Notes: generated from the sequence alone by a model not told the origin. A stretch of 61,078 nucleotides of DNA from Paracoccaceae bacterium (GCA_029248915.1 JAQWIK010000100.1:1-61078), one strand, 5' to 3'; counted from the stretch's first letter, positions 9,032-17,126 are shown. Program-made: numbers and translations.

Positions 9032-9601
9032 CTAATGAAATTTTGTTTGAACTTCCGAAATTGCATTTTCAGTCAATTGATCTGCCATATCAGCCGACAT
9101 TTGACTTCGTAAAATTTCTGTTGCTGCTGCAACCGCTACATTTATCGCAGTGTCTCTAACCTCACGTTCAGCAGAGGCCTGCGCTGACGCAATCTTTTCT
9201 TCCGCTGCACTCAATCGTCGCTGAACTGATTTTTCAAGGTCTATTTTTGCCTGGTTGGCGGCTTCTTTAGCCTCATTTCGAGCATCATCAACTATACGAG
9301 CAGCCTGATCACTTACTTCTTTTTGTTGTCTCTCGTAAGAAGCTAAAATTGTTTGCGCCTCTTCTCTTAATGCTCTCGCCTCGTCTAAATCACTCTTGAT
9401 AGACACTGCTCGCTGATCCAGCATTTTACCCAACATAGAAGGCACTTTTAGATAAATCAAAACTAGGGCAAACAGAATGAAGCTAATTGTTACCACAAAA
9501 TCTGTATTTCGAAGAGAAAAGAAAGGGCCAGAAGCTGCCCATAGAGGGTTCGCAATGATTAGCATTGCTACAAAAACTAACGCGTTTTTTAACATTCCCA
9601 T
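9032..9601 (-). CDS. atpF: ATP synthase F0 subunit b
   Basis: Peripheral-stalk subunit b (189 aa). A hydrophobic N-terminal segment resembling a signal peptide (residues 5-22) is followed by a membrane helix (about residues 33-52) and then a long charged coiled coil rich in Ala, Glu, Lys and Arg. It is last in the order atpI-B-E-X-F, the arrangement of photosynthetic and related alphaproteobacteria, which keep two b-type subunits. Its ATG overlaps the stop of the upstream b' gene by one base. Confidence 0.93.
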   Translation of the reverse strand: MGMLKNALVFVAMLIIANPLWAASGPFFSLRNTDFVVTISFILFALVLIYLKVPSMLGKMLDQRAVSIKSDLDEARALREEAQTILASYERQQKEVSDQAARIVDDARNEAKEAANQAKIDLEKSVQRRLSAAEEKIASAQASAEREVRDTAINVAVAAATEILRSQMSADMADQLTENAISEVQTKFH

Positions 9602-10146
9602 TACCCCTTCATTTTTTTGTTGATTACTGCAGTTAAGGCTTTGGCATCAACTTTTCCACCAAGAACTTTAACCAATTCCGATGTAATATCTTTTGCTAAT
9701 GATTTAACGTTTGCTAGCGCATCTTTCCTAATCTCGGAAATAGCGTCTTCGCTTGCAACAGCTTTTACTGAGATGTCTGCATCAGCTTTTTGGATCGCAA
9801 CATCCAACTCTTGTTTAATTTCGACTTTAGCAGCTTCTATTATTTTGGAAGCTTCTAACCGAGCATCTTCAAGAGCTTTCTTGTAAGCTTCTTCAGCTTG
9901 TACAGCTTCGGACTTCAAATTTTCTGCTGCTGCTAAATCGTTAGTAATTGTGCCTTGTCTTTCCGAAATTACTGCGGAAATTCTAGGCAGCGCAAGTCGC
10001 GACAGTACAAAGAAAATTGCTACTAAGGTAATCACTAACCAAAAGACCTGGTTACCTGCCCAATCGGTACACAATTGCGGCATACCGATTGCACTCCCGT
10101 AGCCATCAACACAAGTGCTGGAAGAAACATCAGTTTTTGTTGCCAT
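9601..10146 (-). CDS. atpX: ATP synthase F0 subunit b'
   Basis: Second peripheral-stalk subunit b' (181 aa), forming a heterodimer with b in alphaproteobacteria. About 32 soluble residues containing two cysteines precede the single membrane helix (about residues 33-52, VFWLVITLVAIFFVLSRLAL), and the rest is a charged coiled coil. An AAGGAG-type site precedes the ATG. The 84-base gap to atpE contains a small inverted repeat (ACCCA at 10163-10167, TGGGT at 10175-10179), which may help keep atpE mRNA abundant. Confidence 0.92.
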   Translation of the reverse strand: MATKTDVSSSTCVDGYGSAIGMPQLCTDWAGNQVFWLVITLVAIFFVLSRLALPRISAVISERQGTITNDLAAAENLKSEAVQAEEAYKKALEDARLEASKIIEAAKVEIKQELDVAIQKADADISVKAVASEDAISEIRKDALANVKSLAKDITSELVKVLGGKVDAKALTAVINKKMKG

Positions 10147-10230
10147 GTTTTACTCCTTAATAACCCATTAAAGCTGGGTGTCCCAAAGTATAGAACACCT
10201 CATCTTTAAGGACATAGTTCTAACAGTTGC

Positions 10231-10467
10231 TTACACAGCAAACATTAGTAGAAGGGCTACTAGGAATGAAAAAATACCCAGTGCTTCAGCAAAAGCAATA
10301 CCAATAAACATTGTTGCAGTTTGTCCAGCAGCCGCAGAAGGGTTGCGAAGCGCCCCTGCTATAAAGTTTCCTACCACGTGGCCAACACCAACTGCTGCGC
10401 CGCCCATACCAGTACAGGCCAACCCCGCGCCAATGTATGCACCCATTTGTACAATATCGCCTTCCAT
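10231..10467 (-). CDS. atpE: ATP synthase F0 subunit c
   Basis: Proteolipid ring subunit (78 aa) with two hydrophobic helices joined by a polar loop containing Arg41-Asn42-Pro43. The ion-binding carboxylate is Glu61 in AFAEALG. The residues around it lack the Gln/Ser/Thr ligands of sodium-type rings, so proton coupling is expected. It sits between atpB and atpX in the usual alphaproteobacterial order. Confidence 0.97.
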   Translation of the reverse strand: MEGDIVQMGAYIGAGLACTGMGGAAVGVGHVVGNFIAGALRNPSAAAGQTATMFIGIAFAEALGIFSFLVALLLMFAV

Positions 10468-10491
10468 TCGTATTCTCCTTAATTAATAAAC

Positions 10492-11247
10492 TTAGTGATG
10501 TGGATGAAGAGCGTCTTTTAAGTAGACGCAAGTTAAAATTGCAAAAACATATGCCTGTATGAAAGAAACTAATATCTCAAGAGCATACATTGCAGTGATA
10601 GCAACAACAGAAAGTGGCGATATGAGCGCCACACCTGCGAATGCTGCAAATACTTTGATAACGGCGTGTCCTGCCATCATATTGCCAGCCAATCGGATGG
10701 AATGACTAACAGGCCTGACAAAATATGAAATAATTTCAATAAGAGCTAGTGCTGGTCTCAAAGCTAATGGAGCAGATGAAATCCAAAAAAGTGACAAAAA
10801 GCCTAAACCATTTTTGACAAAACCTATTATACTTACAGACAAAAATACTAGCATAGCCATTACAGCGGTAACGGCAATGTGCGAAGTAGTTGTGAAAGAC
10901 ATAGGTAACAAACCCAAGAAATTCGATAAAACAATAAACATAAAGAGCGTCATGATATACGGGAAGTATGGAATTGCATCTTTACCTGCCACGTCTTCAA
11001 CCATTTTGTGTACGAAACCGTAGGCTAACTCACCCACCGATTGTGCTCGAGAAGGTACTAGTGCGCGCTTAGATGTTCCGACTACCATAATCAAAATAAG
11101 TGCAACGACTGACAACGCCATCCATAAAGTTACATTAGTAACGGTGTACCATTGTACAGGACCTGCACCAAAAAGCGGTTCAACTATAAATTGATCCATA
11201 GGGTGAAAAATTAACCCTTCATTTTTTGCATCAGCGCTGTTAGCCAT
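10492..11247 (-). CDS. atpB: ATP synthase F0 subunit a
   Basis: Membrane stator subunit a (251 aa) forming the proton half-channels next to the c ring. The essential arginine is in [14 protein letters not shown], matching the conserved RLxGNxxAGH motif of helix 4. The C-terminal segment [19 protein letters not shown] is typical. It overlaps the end of atpI by 8 bases and is followed by atpE after 24 bases. Confidence 0.97.
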   Translation of the reverse strand: MANSADAKNEGLIFHPMDQFIVEPLFGAGPVQWYTVTNVTLWMALSVVALILIMVVGTSKRALVPSRAQSVGELAYGFVHKMVEDVAGKDAIPYFPYIMTLFMFIVLSNFLGLLPMSFTTTSHIAVTAVMAMLVFLSVSIIGFVKNGLGFLSLFWISSAPLALRPALALIEIISYFVRPVSHSIRLAGNMMAGHAVIKVFAAFAGVALISPLSVVAITAMYALEILVSFIQAYVFAILTCVYLKDALHPHH

Positions 11248-11578
11248 CTACATTTTCCTTTTCCGAGCTGTATTGCGCAGCCAATTCTTTATTTTGCAGT
11301 TCACGAGCAGATCTCATCATAGTTTTCACGCCAGCTGCAAACCCAAACAGGGTCATTATCAAGATAAAAACCGGTTTTGAGTCAAACAAAAAATCCAGTC
11401 CGTACCCCACGCCGAAGCCGATAAAAACTCCAGCAGTTAATTCAATTATCATCCTCCAACCAACTTCTGCAGCAGAGAATTTGTTTTGTACTTGCTCCAC
11501 CGGATCAGCTGCTTTTTTTGCAGCCTTAATCTTGGCCTCTAAAGATTTAAGAGGTTTTTCGATATTACCCACACCCAT
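11240..11578 (-). CDS. atpI: ATP synthase assembly protein AtpI
   Basis: Small membrane protein (112 aa) with a charged N-terminus and two hydrophobic segments (about residues 41-58 and 69-86), the AtpI/AtpZ type that heads F0 operons and helps c-ring assembly or metal supply. The segment [22 protein letters not shown] is typical of the family. It is the first gene of the minus-strand F0 unit; the promoter should lie in 11579-11774, shared with the divergent arsR-type gene. Confidence 0.88.
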   Translation of the reverse strand: MGVGNIEKPLKSLEAKIKAAKKAADPVEQVQNKFSAAEVGWRMIIELTAGVFIGFGVGYGLDFLFDSKPVFILIMTLFGFAAGVKTMMRSARELQNKELAAQYSSEKENVDG

Positions 11579-11738
11579 GCTTTAGCCTTGCAAAAACTCC
11601 CTTTGTCTATGAATTTACGAGTTCTAAGTCAATAAGCATTTCGAAGATAAAAAAATATTAAGTCATTGTTTTTTATAATTTTTTATAAATTGGAATTTAT
11701 ATGGATCATCTAGTTGATAAAATTGGCGTTGAATTCTA

Positions 11739-11762
11739 TTATTCAACTATTTGGTTGAATAA
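11739..11762 (+). promoter_or_regulatory. Palindrome upstream of arsR-type gene, candidate operator
   Basis: TTATTCAAC (11739-11747) and GTTGAATAA (11754-11762) form a perfect 9-bp inverted repeat around the 6-base centre TATTTG. It ends 12 bases before the ATG at 11775. ArsR-family repressors commonly bind such sites over their own promoters. The site also lies between this gene and the divergent atpI. Confidence 0.6.
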
Positions 11763-11774
11763 AGTTTTGTCATA

Positions 11775-12116
11775 ATGTCTCAAAAGCTAAACAAGATATT
11801 TTCAGCTCTAGCTGATCCAACAAGGCGAGATATCCTAATGATGCTTTTGGAAGATGATATGGCTGTAACAGATATCGCAGATCCATTTGATATTTCCCTC
11901 GCAGCTATCTCAAAGCATCTAATTATTTTGACCAATGCTGGATTAATTTCCCAGGAACGCCATGGAAGAGTTAAATGGTGCAAATTGGATACGGAAGCAA
12001 CGCATGAAGCTTTCATTTGGATACAAAGTTTTGGAAAGCTGAACCCTCTAAATTTAGATTCTTTTGAAGAATTTTTGGAAAAAGAAAAATTATTGAACCG
12101 ATCTGATTTAATTTAA
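11775..12116 (+). CDS. ArsR-family transcriptional regulator
   Basis: Winged-helix regulator (113 aa). It begins NKIFSALADPTRRDILMML, the classic ArsR N-terminus, followed by a helix-turn-helix (about residues 31-55, containing DISLAAISKHLIILTNAGLI) and the beta-wing RHGRVKWCKL. The metal motif ELCVCDL of ArsR/SmtB sensors is absent. It therefore belongs to the non-metal subgroup often paired with AHSA1/SRPBCC genes, but no such partner is adjacent. A strong palindrome lies just upstream and suggests autoregulation. Effector unknown. Confidence 0.9.
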   Translation: MSQKLNKIFSALADPTRRDILMMLLEDDMAVTDIADPFDISLAAISKHLIILTNAGLISQERHGRVKWCKLDTEATHEAFIWIQSFGKLNPLNLDSFEEFLEKEKLLNRSDLI

Positions 12117-12144
12117 GATTGAAAAGCTACTCTTGTATATCTTC

Positions 12145-12174
12145 TTGACACAGCGAGAAAAGCCGTGTTTATGA
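12145..12174 (+). promoter_or_regulatory. Putative sigma-70 promoter for ffh
   Basis: A consensus -35 hexamer TTGACA lies at 12145-12150, with a weaker -10 candidate TTATGA at 12169-12174 (18-base spacing). Transcription would begin near 12181, leaving a leader of about 140 bases before ffh. The -35 is clear; the -10 is weak. Confidence 0.4.
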
Positions 12175-12187
12175 CATCAAATTTCAA

Positions 12188-12254
12188 CGGAAGAAGCGTC
12201 TTCCGGTCCTTAATAGTTGGATCGCCCCCCGTCAGCGAGTTTCGCCCACGGGGG
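12188..12254 (+). other. Two stable hairpins in the ffh leader
   Basis: Hairpin 1: CGGAAGA (12188-12194) and TCTTCCG (12199-12205) around an AGCG tetraloop. Hairpin 2: CCCCCGT (12226-12232) pairs with ACGGGGG (12248-12254) and contains an inner helix GCGA (12235-12238) with TCGC (12242-12245). No T-run follows, so neither looks like a terminator. They could be a cis-regulatory leader or part of a small RNA. The conserved SRP RNA apical loop (GGAA/AGCAG type) is not present. Confidence 0.45.
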
Positions 12255-12320
12255 TTAAAAGGTTTAGGAACAGCTTTTGGGATTAACTAAATATATTAAA
12301 TTGAACCTAAGGAGTTTAAT

Positions 12321-13829
12321 TTGTTCGAAAGTTTATCTGAGCGGCTTTCTGGTGTTTTTGACCGGCTAACCAAACAAGGTGCGCTTTCCGAAGATGATGT
12401 GAAAACTGCTCTCCGTGAAGTAAGGGTAGCTTTATTAGAAGCCGATGTTTCCCTTTCTGTGGCACGGGACTTTGTAAAAGCCGTTCAAGATAAAGCGACA
12501 GGTCAAACTGTAACAAAATCGGTTACTCCAGGCCAACAAGTTGTAAAAATAGTTCACGATGAGCTCGTCCATTTTTTAGCAGGTTCAGATGACCTCGAGA
12601 AACTGAAAATAGACAATCCGCCAGCTCCCATTCTAATGGTGGGACTTCAAGGGTCAGGTAAGACAACAACCTCCGCAAAATTAGCAAGCAGGTTCAAACA
12701 AAAAGACGGAAAAAAAGTTTTAATGGCGTCGTTAGACGTCAATCGTCCTGCAGCTATGGAACAGCTTCAAATACTAGGATCGCAGATCGGTGTCGACACC
12801 TTGCCTATTGTTAAAGGAGAAGACCCGGTAACAATAGCAAAGCGAGCAAAAACACAAGCCTCTTTAGGTGGTTATGATATTTATATACTCGACACAGCCG
12901 GTCGCTTACACATCGACCAGGAACTAATCGCCCAAGCGGCGGCCGTTAGAGACGTAGCAAATCCCAGGGAAACTTTGTTAGTTGTTGATGGATTGACAGG
13001 GCAAGATGCCGTAAATGTTGCAACTGAATTTGATGACAAAATTGGCGTCAGTGGGGTCGTTTTAACGCGAATGGACGGTGACGGAAGGGGAGGTGCTGCT
13101 TTATCCATGCGCGCAGTCACTGGCAAACCAATACGATTTGTTGGTGTCGGTGAAAAAATAGATGCCCTGGAAACATTCGAGCCAGAAAGAGTGGCGGGCC
13201 GTATTCTTGGAATGGGTGACATAGTTTCACTTGTCGAAAAAGCTCAAGAAACTATTGAAGCCGAGCAAGCACAAAAGATGATGAAAAGGTTTCAAAAAGG
13301 TCAATTCAACATGAATGACCTAAGAACACAGCTCGGGCAAATGATGAAAATGGGTGGTGTTGAAAGTATTATGGGTATGATGCCTGGCATGGGGAAAATG
13401 GCAAAGCAAGCGTCTGAGCTTGGAATGGATGATTCAGTGTTTAACAGGCAAATTGCCTTAATAAATTCTATGACAAAAAGAGAGCGTGCAAATCCGCAAA
13501 TTTTACAAGCAAGTAGAAAAAAAAGAATAGCTTCTGGCGCAGGAATGGAAGTTAGTGACTTAAATAAATTACTCAAAATGCAAAGACAGATGTCTGATGT
13601 CATGAAGAAGATGGGCAAAGGTGGCATGTTAAAACAAGCCATGAGGGGGATGTTCGGAAAAGGAATGCCTGATCCTAATGATTTATCAGGCAAGCTCGAT
13701 CCGAAAGCATTGCAAAAGGCAGCAAAAGATCTTGGTAATATTTCGCCAAATAACATTCCAGGAGGGCTTTCTGGATTAGGTGGTGGTCAGCTTCCACCTG
13801 GGCTTTCTGGATTTGGGAAAAAGAAATGA
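12321..13829 (+). CDS. ffh: Signal recognition particle protein Ffh
   Basis: SRP54-type GTPase (502 aa) that binds signal sequences and SRP RNA and targets ribosomes to the membrane. It has the N domain, then the G domain with P-loop GLQGSGKTTTSAK, G3 DTAGRLHID and G4 TRMDGDGRGG, and a methionine-rich M domain (about residue 300 onward, with RFQKGQFNMNDL and many Met-Gly-Met runs). The start codon is TTG at 12321: AAGGAG at 12309-12314 is 6 bases upstream, and the resulting MFESLSERLSGVFDRL is the normal Ffh N-terminus. Confidence 0.97.
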   Translation: MFESLSERLSGVFDRLTKQGALSEDDVKTALREVRVALLEADVSLSVARDFVKAVQDKATGQTVTKSVTPGQQVVKIVHDELVHFLAGSDDLEKLKIDNPPAPILMVGLQGSGKTTTSAKLASRFKQKDGKKVLMASLDVNRPAAMEQLQILGSQIGVDTLPIVKGEDPVTIAKRAKTQASLGGYDIYILDTAGRLHIDQELIAQAAAVRDVANPRETLLVVDGLTGQDAVNVATEFDDKIGVSGVVLTRMDGDGRGGAALSMRAVTGKPIRFVGVGEKIDALETFEPERVAGRILGMGDIVSLVEKAQETIEAEQAQKMMKRFQKGQFNMNDLRTQLGQMMKMGGVESIMGMMPGMGKMAKQASELGMDDSVFNRQIALINSMTKRERANPQILQASRKKRIASGAGMEVSDLNKLLKMQRQMSDVMKKMGKGGMLKQAMRGMFGKGMPDPNDLSGKLDPKALQKAAKDLGNISPNNIPGGLSGLGGGQLPPGLSGFGKKK

Positions 13830-14353
13830 CCCTAACAACCGCCCCAGTTTTAGAATCGCAAAACTTGATTCTCCGAGGACCCGAAAAAGAAGACGCAGAA
13901 AAAGTTATTGCTTTCCTTTTAGACGAAGATCGCTCTCGTGGGTTTGGCTCATCGCCTGACCGTAGCGATGCATGGCGTTGGTTTTCAACCAACGTCGGCC
14001 ACTGGCATTGGCATGGATATGGATATTTTATGATTGAAACTAAACTCGGTGAAGTTGCTGGGATGAGCGGAATTTGGAACCCTGAAGGCTGGCCAGAACC
14101 AGAATTAGGGTGGGCGGTTTTTGATAAATTCGAGGGCAAATCTATTGCTTTCGAAGCAGCTTGTAGAGCAAGACGTTGGGCTTATGAGGTCCTTCAATTC
14201 AAAACGCTTACCAGCGGTATAATTCCAGGTAACGAGAGATCCATTAATTTGGCAAAGCGCATGGGGGCTTATTTTGAGCGATCATATACAAACTTATTTA
14301 TGGGTGAAGACATGCTTTTTCGTCACCCTAAACCCCATGAGTTGGATAGATGA
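13826..14353 (+). CDS. GNAT-family N-acetyltransferase (RimJ/RimL type)
   Basis: Acetyltransferase of 175 aa with the RimJ/RimL-like layout: N-terminal LESQNLILRGPEKEDAEKV, a central GVSGIWNPEGWPEPELGW-like core strand region (here AGMSGIWNPEGWPEPELGW) and the C-terminal acetyl-CoA segment GIIPGNERSINLAKRMGA. The substrate is unknown. It overlaps the end of ffh by 4 bases (ATGA), and the same gene occupies this place in other Rhodobacterales as I recall, so a link with translation or the ribosome is plausible but unproven. Confidence 0.85.
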   Translation: MTLTTAPVLESQNLILRGPEKEDAEKVIAFLLDEDRSRGFGSSPDRSDAWRWFSTNVGHWHWHGYGYFMIETKLGEVAGMSGIWNPEGWPEPELGWAVFDKFEGKSIAFEAACRARRWAYEVLQFKTLTSGIIPGNERSINLAKRMGAYFERSYTNLFMGEDMLFRHPKPHELDR

Positions 14354-14403
14354 ATATTTTACTAATTTTAAGTCAGAGATTTAATTTCTCAGGGAGCTTT
14401 TGA

Positions 14404-14700
14404 ATGACTAAATTATCCCAATCAGTCTTAGATATTCTTCATGATCACAGAGAAAGTATTGATCGCCTTGATGCAATTTTAGTTTACACGCTTAGCGAAC
14501 GTTTTAGACACACTAAAGCTATTGGAAAATTGAAGGCAAAAAATGACTTGCCTCCTTCGGATCCTGATCGCGAATCCTATCAAATTTCAAGGCTTGAAGA
14601 CCTGTCAGATGAAGCAGGATTAGATCCAATCTTCGCAAAAAATTTATTAAATTTTATTATTCAAGAAGTAATTCAACACCACAAGAAACACAAACTTTAA
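14404..14700 (+). CDS. Chorismate mutase, AroQ class
   Basis: All-helical AroQ-type chorismate mutase (98 aa) for prephenate synthesis toward Phe and Tyr. Family features are the opening helix RESIDRLDAILVYTLSERF, with the Arg of the RxxIDxxD motif, the conserved Lys in TKAIGKLKA and the C-terminal helix around FIIQEVIQHHKK. It stands alone without a fused dehydratase or dehydrogenase, as in other Rhodobacterales where it lies between ffh and rpsP. Confidence 0.9.
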   Translation: MTKLSQSVLDILHDHRESIDRLDAILVYTLSERFRHTKAIGKLKAKNDLPPSDPDRESYQISRLEDLSDEAGLDPIFAKNLLNFIIQEVIQHHKKHKL

Positions 14701-14739
14701 GGCATTTGCCTAAAAACCCATCAAAAAGGAGAATATCAG

Positions 14740-15258
14740 ATGGCCATGAAAATACGTCTTGCAAGGGGCGGCAGTAAGAAACGTCCATTTTACCGAATTG
14801 TTGCAGCAGATAGCAGAATGCCACGTGACGGACGGTATATAGAAAGACTAGGGACTTATAATCCACTTTTACCAAAGAATAGTGATGAGCGGGTCAAAAT
14901 GAATGTAGAGCGCATTCAATACTGGCTAAGTGAAGGTGCTCAGGTGACTGATCGCGTTTCACGTTTTCTAGAAGCCGCTGGGATTTTGGGTAAAAAGACC
15001 AGAAATAACCCTCAAAAAGCACTTCCAGGCCAGAAGGCAAAAGATAGAGCTGAAGAAAAATTAGCAAAAGATAATGCTGAAGCAACTGCCGAAGCAGCAC
15101 CAGCTAACGAAGCAGCGGCCGAAGAGACAGTAGCAGAAGCAGCACCAGCCGAAGAGACAGTAGCCGAAGCAGCACCAGCTGACGAGGCACCAGCCGAAGA
15201 GACAGTGGCAGAAGCACCACCAGCTGACGAAGCACCAGCCGAAGAGGCTAAGGGGTAA
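14740..15258 (+). CDS. rpsP: 30S ribosomal protein S16 with long acidic C-terminal tail
   Basis: The first 85 or so residues are a standard S16 ([19 protein letters not shown] near the N-terminus, then [12 protein letters not shown]). Most bacterial S16 proteins end around residue 80-90; this one continues to 172 aa with a Lys/Glu/Ala linker and a low-complexity tail of Ala, Glu, Pro and Asp with repeated [10 protein letters not shown] units. Extended tails are common in alphaproteobacteria, but this one doubles the protein. AAGGAG at 14726-14731 precedes the ATG by 8 bases. A second Met two codons later is a possible alternative start. Confidence 0.96.
   Translation: MAMKIRLARGGSKKRPFYRIVAADSRMPRDGRYIERLGTYNPLLPKNSDERVKMNVERIQYWLSEGAQVTDRVSRFLEAAGILGKKTRNNPQKALPGQKAKDRAEEKLAKDNAEATAEAAPANEAAAEETVAEAAPAEETVAEAAPADEAPAEETVAEAPPADEAPAEEAKG
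15079..15249 (+). repeat. Degenerate tandem repeats encoding the S16 acidic tail
   Basis: Repeated units around GCAGAAGCAGCACCAGC and GCCGAAGAGACAGT recur with a few substitutions, spaced about 36-48 bases apart, and encode the (A/P)[11 protein letters not shown]-type tail of S16. The repeats keep the reading frame. Length variation between strains is likely. Confidence 0.75.
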
Positions 15259-15270
15259 CTTTACCCATCT

Positions 15271-15320
15271 TTCCAACGATTGTTATGAAAAAATTCCAAT
15301 AACAATCGTTGGAAAATTAT
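15271..15320 (+). terminator. Long perfect hairpin after rpsP
   Basis: TTCCAACGATTGTTAT (15271-15286) is perfectly complementary to 15299-15314, a 16-bp stem with a 12-base loop, followed by AATTATTTT. It starts 12 bases after the rpsP stop. The tail is poor in consecutive T, so it may act as a partial terminator or as a stabilising structure for rpsP mRNA. Confidence 0.6.
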
Positions 15321-15356
15321 TTTGAATAATCAAACGAAAAATATTAAGTTAACAAT

Positions 15357-15506
15357 ATGATTTTTAGACCAGTAAGATTGCTGATTATTGTTGGCATAGC
15401 TTTTACAGCTGGCATCATATACGAAAAACAAAATTATAAAGAAATATGCAGTGAAATGGGTGGGACCTTCAATGAAGCTGTATGTAAAGTCCAAGTTCAA
15501 GAATAA
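15357..15506 (+). CDS. Small single-span membrane protein, unknown function
   Basis: A 49-aa frame lies between the rpsP hairpin and rimM. It begins MIFRPVRLLIIVGIAF, a positively charged start followed by one membrane helix (about residues 8-21), then a short polar tail with two cysteines (Cys31 and Cys43) in a CSEMGGTFNEAVC pattern. The C-x3-GG-T-x6-C form resembles tails of small proteins seen at this locus in other Rhodobacterales as I recall, which supports a real gene. The function is unknown. No strong Shine-Dalgarno sequence is visible. Confidence 0.6.
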   Translation: MIFRPVRLLIIVGIAFTAGIIYEKQNYKEICSEMGGTFNEAVCKVQVQE

Positions 15507-15546
15507 TTTGATTATTTATTGAATATCCACTGTGAGGAATTCACAT

Positions 15547-16050
15547 ATGGCAGAACTGATTTGCGTTGGAGCAATAGCTGGTGCCTTTGGCGTAAAAGGC
15601 GAAGTTCGTTTAAAAAGTTTTACGTCTATTCCGGTGTCAATAGCTGACTATGCTCCCCTCTTAACTGAAAAAGGTGAAAAAAAGTTTGAGGTCGTTATTA
15701 CAGGTGAAATAAAAAATGGTTTATCTGCACGGATGTCTGGTATTATATCAAAGGAGGATGCGGATAATCTAAAAGGTACAAAGCTTTATGCCCCAAGGGA
15801 AAAATTTCCAGAGCTGCATGAAGACGAATATTATCATGCTGACTTGATCGGTCTAAGTGTTGAAAATTTAGAGGGAAACCATCTTGGAAAAATCAAGTCT
15901 GTTCTCAATCATGGCGCCTCTGATTTGCTAGAAATCCAAAGTGAAAGTGAAAAAAAATCTATTTTGATTCCATTTACTAGAAAAATTGTTCCTAAAGTTG
16001 ATATAAAAAACTCTGTTGTTATTGTTGATCCCCCAGAAGGGCTTGTTTGA
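15547..16050 (+). CDS. rimM: Ribosome maturation factor RimM
   Basis: 16S rRNA processing factor (167 aa) that binds S19 during 30S assembly. The N-terminal RimM domain starts with ICVGAIAGAFGVKGEVRLKSF, and the C-terminal PRC-barrel domain contains YYHADLIGLSVEN, HGASDLLEI and the end segment IVDPPEGLV. The ATG at 15547 is chosen because GAGGA at 15534-15538 is 8 bases upstream; a GTG at 15532 would add five residues and has no site before it. trmD follows at once. Confidence 0.96.
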   Translation: MAELICVGAIAGAFGVKGEVRLKSFTSIPVSIADYAPLLTEKGEKKFEVVITGEIKNGLSARMSGIISKEDADNLKGTKLYAPREKFPELHEDEYYHADLIGLSVENLEGNHLGKIKSVLNHGASDLLEIQSESEKKSILIPFTRKIVPKVDIKNSVVIVDPPEGLV

Positions 16051-16052
16051 TA

Positions 16053-16853
16053 ATGCCTAACAAACCCTTATCCCACGGTAGAAAATCAATATCAGCTTTT
16101 GATAAGCCCCAAGAATTGATAACAAATAGTCCGCGACTAAAAGACGTTTGGAAAGCCGACGTTGTGACACTCTATCCCAACGCGTTTCCAGGCGTATTAA
16201 GCGAAAGCCTCATTGGAAGCTCCCTTAAAAAACAAAAGTGGACACTCGAAACAATAAATTTGCGTGATTTCGGTATTGGACCCCATAAAAAAGTTGATGA
16301 TACGCCAGCGGGAGGAGGTCCAGGACTGGTCTTACGCGCAGACGTAATAGAGCCTGCATTAGAAAAAGCTATTGCACATCCACCTAAGGGAAGGCCTTTG
16401 GTCTGTATGTCGCCAAGAGGCACACGATTTGATCAAACCCTCGCAAAAAAATGGGCTGCGGGACCTGGAATTATTGTTTTATGCGGCAGATTTGAAGGAA
16501 TTGATGAGCGTATATTTGAACTCTACGACATTGAAGAGATTTCTTTGGGTGATTTCGTTATGACGGGTGGTGAAATCGCAGCACAAGCAATGATTGATGC
16601 AACTGTACGTTTGTTACCAAACGTACTGGGAAACCCTGAAAGTGCGCTAGATGAAAGTCATTCGAATGGCCTATTAGAATACCCACAATATACAAAGCCA
16701 GCTGAGTGGAGAAATCAAAAAATTCCAGAAACTCTATTATCGGGTCATCATCAAAATATTGCAAATTGGAGAGTCGATCAGGCAAAAATTAAGACACAGA
16801 AGCTTAGACCTGACCTATGGGAAATTTGGAATAAGGCAAAACTAAATAAATAA
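16053..16853 (+). CDS. trmD: tRNA (guanine-N1-)-methyltransferase TrmD
   Basis: SPOUT-class enzyme methylating G37 of tRNAs (266 aa). The knot and SAM loop are visible in LCGRFEGIDERIFE and ISLGDFVMTGGEIAA, with GLLEYPQYTKPAEW further on. About 35 extra residues precede the usual start near VWKADVVTLYP, a common alphaproteobacterial extension. The ATG at 16053 starts 2 bases after the rimM stop; a TTG at 16047 overlapping rimM is the alternative. Confidence 0.95.
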   Translation: MPNKPLSHGRKSISAFDKPQELITNSPRLKDVWKADVVTLYPNAFPGVLSESLIGSSLKKQKWTLETINLRDFGIGPHKKVDDTPAGGGPGLVLRADVIEPALEKAIAHPPKGRPLVCMSPRGTRFDQTLAKKWAAGPGIIVLCGRFEGIDERIFELYDIEEISLGDFVMTGGEIAAQAMIDATVRLLPNVLGNPESALDESHSNGLLEYPQYTKPAEWRNQKIPETLLSGHHQNIANWRVDQAKIKTQKLRPDLWEIWNKAKLNK

Positions 16854-16943
16854 ATTCAGTGTCATCTTACTTTTAGCCTAAGTAAAATAAAAACTTGCCA
16901 ATCAGCTGTTTTCAATTTAAGTGCGTTCCAAGCTATTAGGTTG

Positions 16944-16963
16944 GCCCTTTTGGGGCTTTAATT
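16944..16963 (+). terminator. Weak hairpin downstream of trmD
   Basis: GCCC (16944-16947) and GGGC (16953-16956) form a short stem followed by TTTAATTT. The stem is only 4 bp, so this is a weak terminator candidate in the 273-base gap between trmD and rplS. The rest of that gap is AT-rich and should hold an rplS promoter; a small ACGG/CCGT hairpin (17096-17108) lies just before the rplS ribosome-binding site. Confidence 0.3.
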
Positions 16964-17126
16964 TAGTATTTTATAATCGTTAATAAACAAACACTAAATC
17001 TGTAGCTAGAAAAGAAATTGGTTGCATACTCTTTTGGACTTATAGAATTAGGGATCCAAGAAGAAATGAGAGCTCTGAACCTGTGAAGTAATAAAACGGG
17101 GAAACCGTAATCAAAGGAGATGCGCG

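Noticed and set aside
12117-12320. SRP RNA (4.5S) gene upstream of ffh
   Set aside because: The region has hairpins, but the conserved SRP RNA apical loop and asymmetric internal loop are not found.
15061-15276. Minus-strand frame rich in Cys and Trp opposite rpsP
   Set aside because: It is the antisense reading of the Ala/Glu repeat tail; its composition is an artefact of those repeats and it has no ribosome-binding site.
16047-16052. TTG start for trmD
   Set aside because: An ATG lies two codons downstream, right after the rimM stop.
16854-17126. L19 leader RNA upstream of rplS
   Set aside because: Only small weak hairpins are visible; the known L19 leader families are from other phyla.
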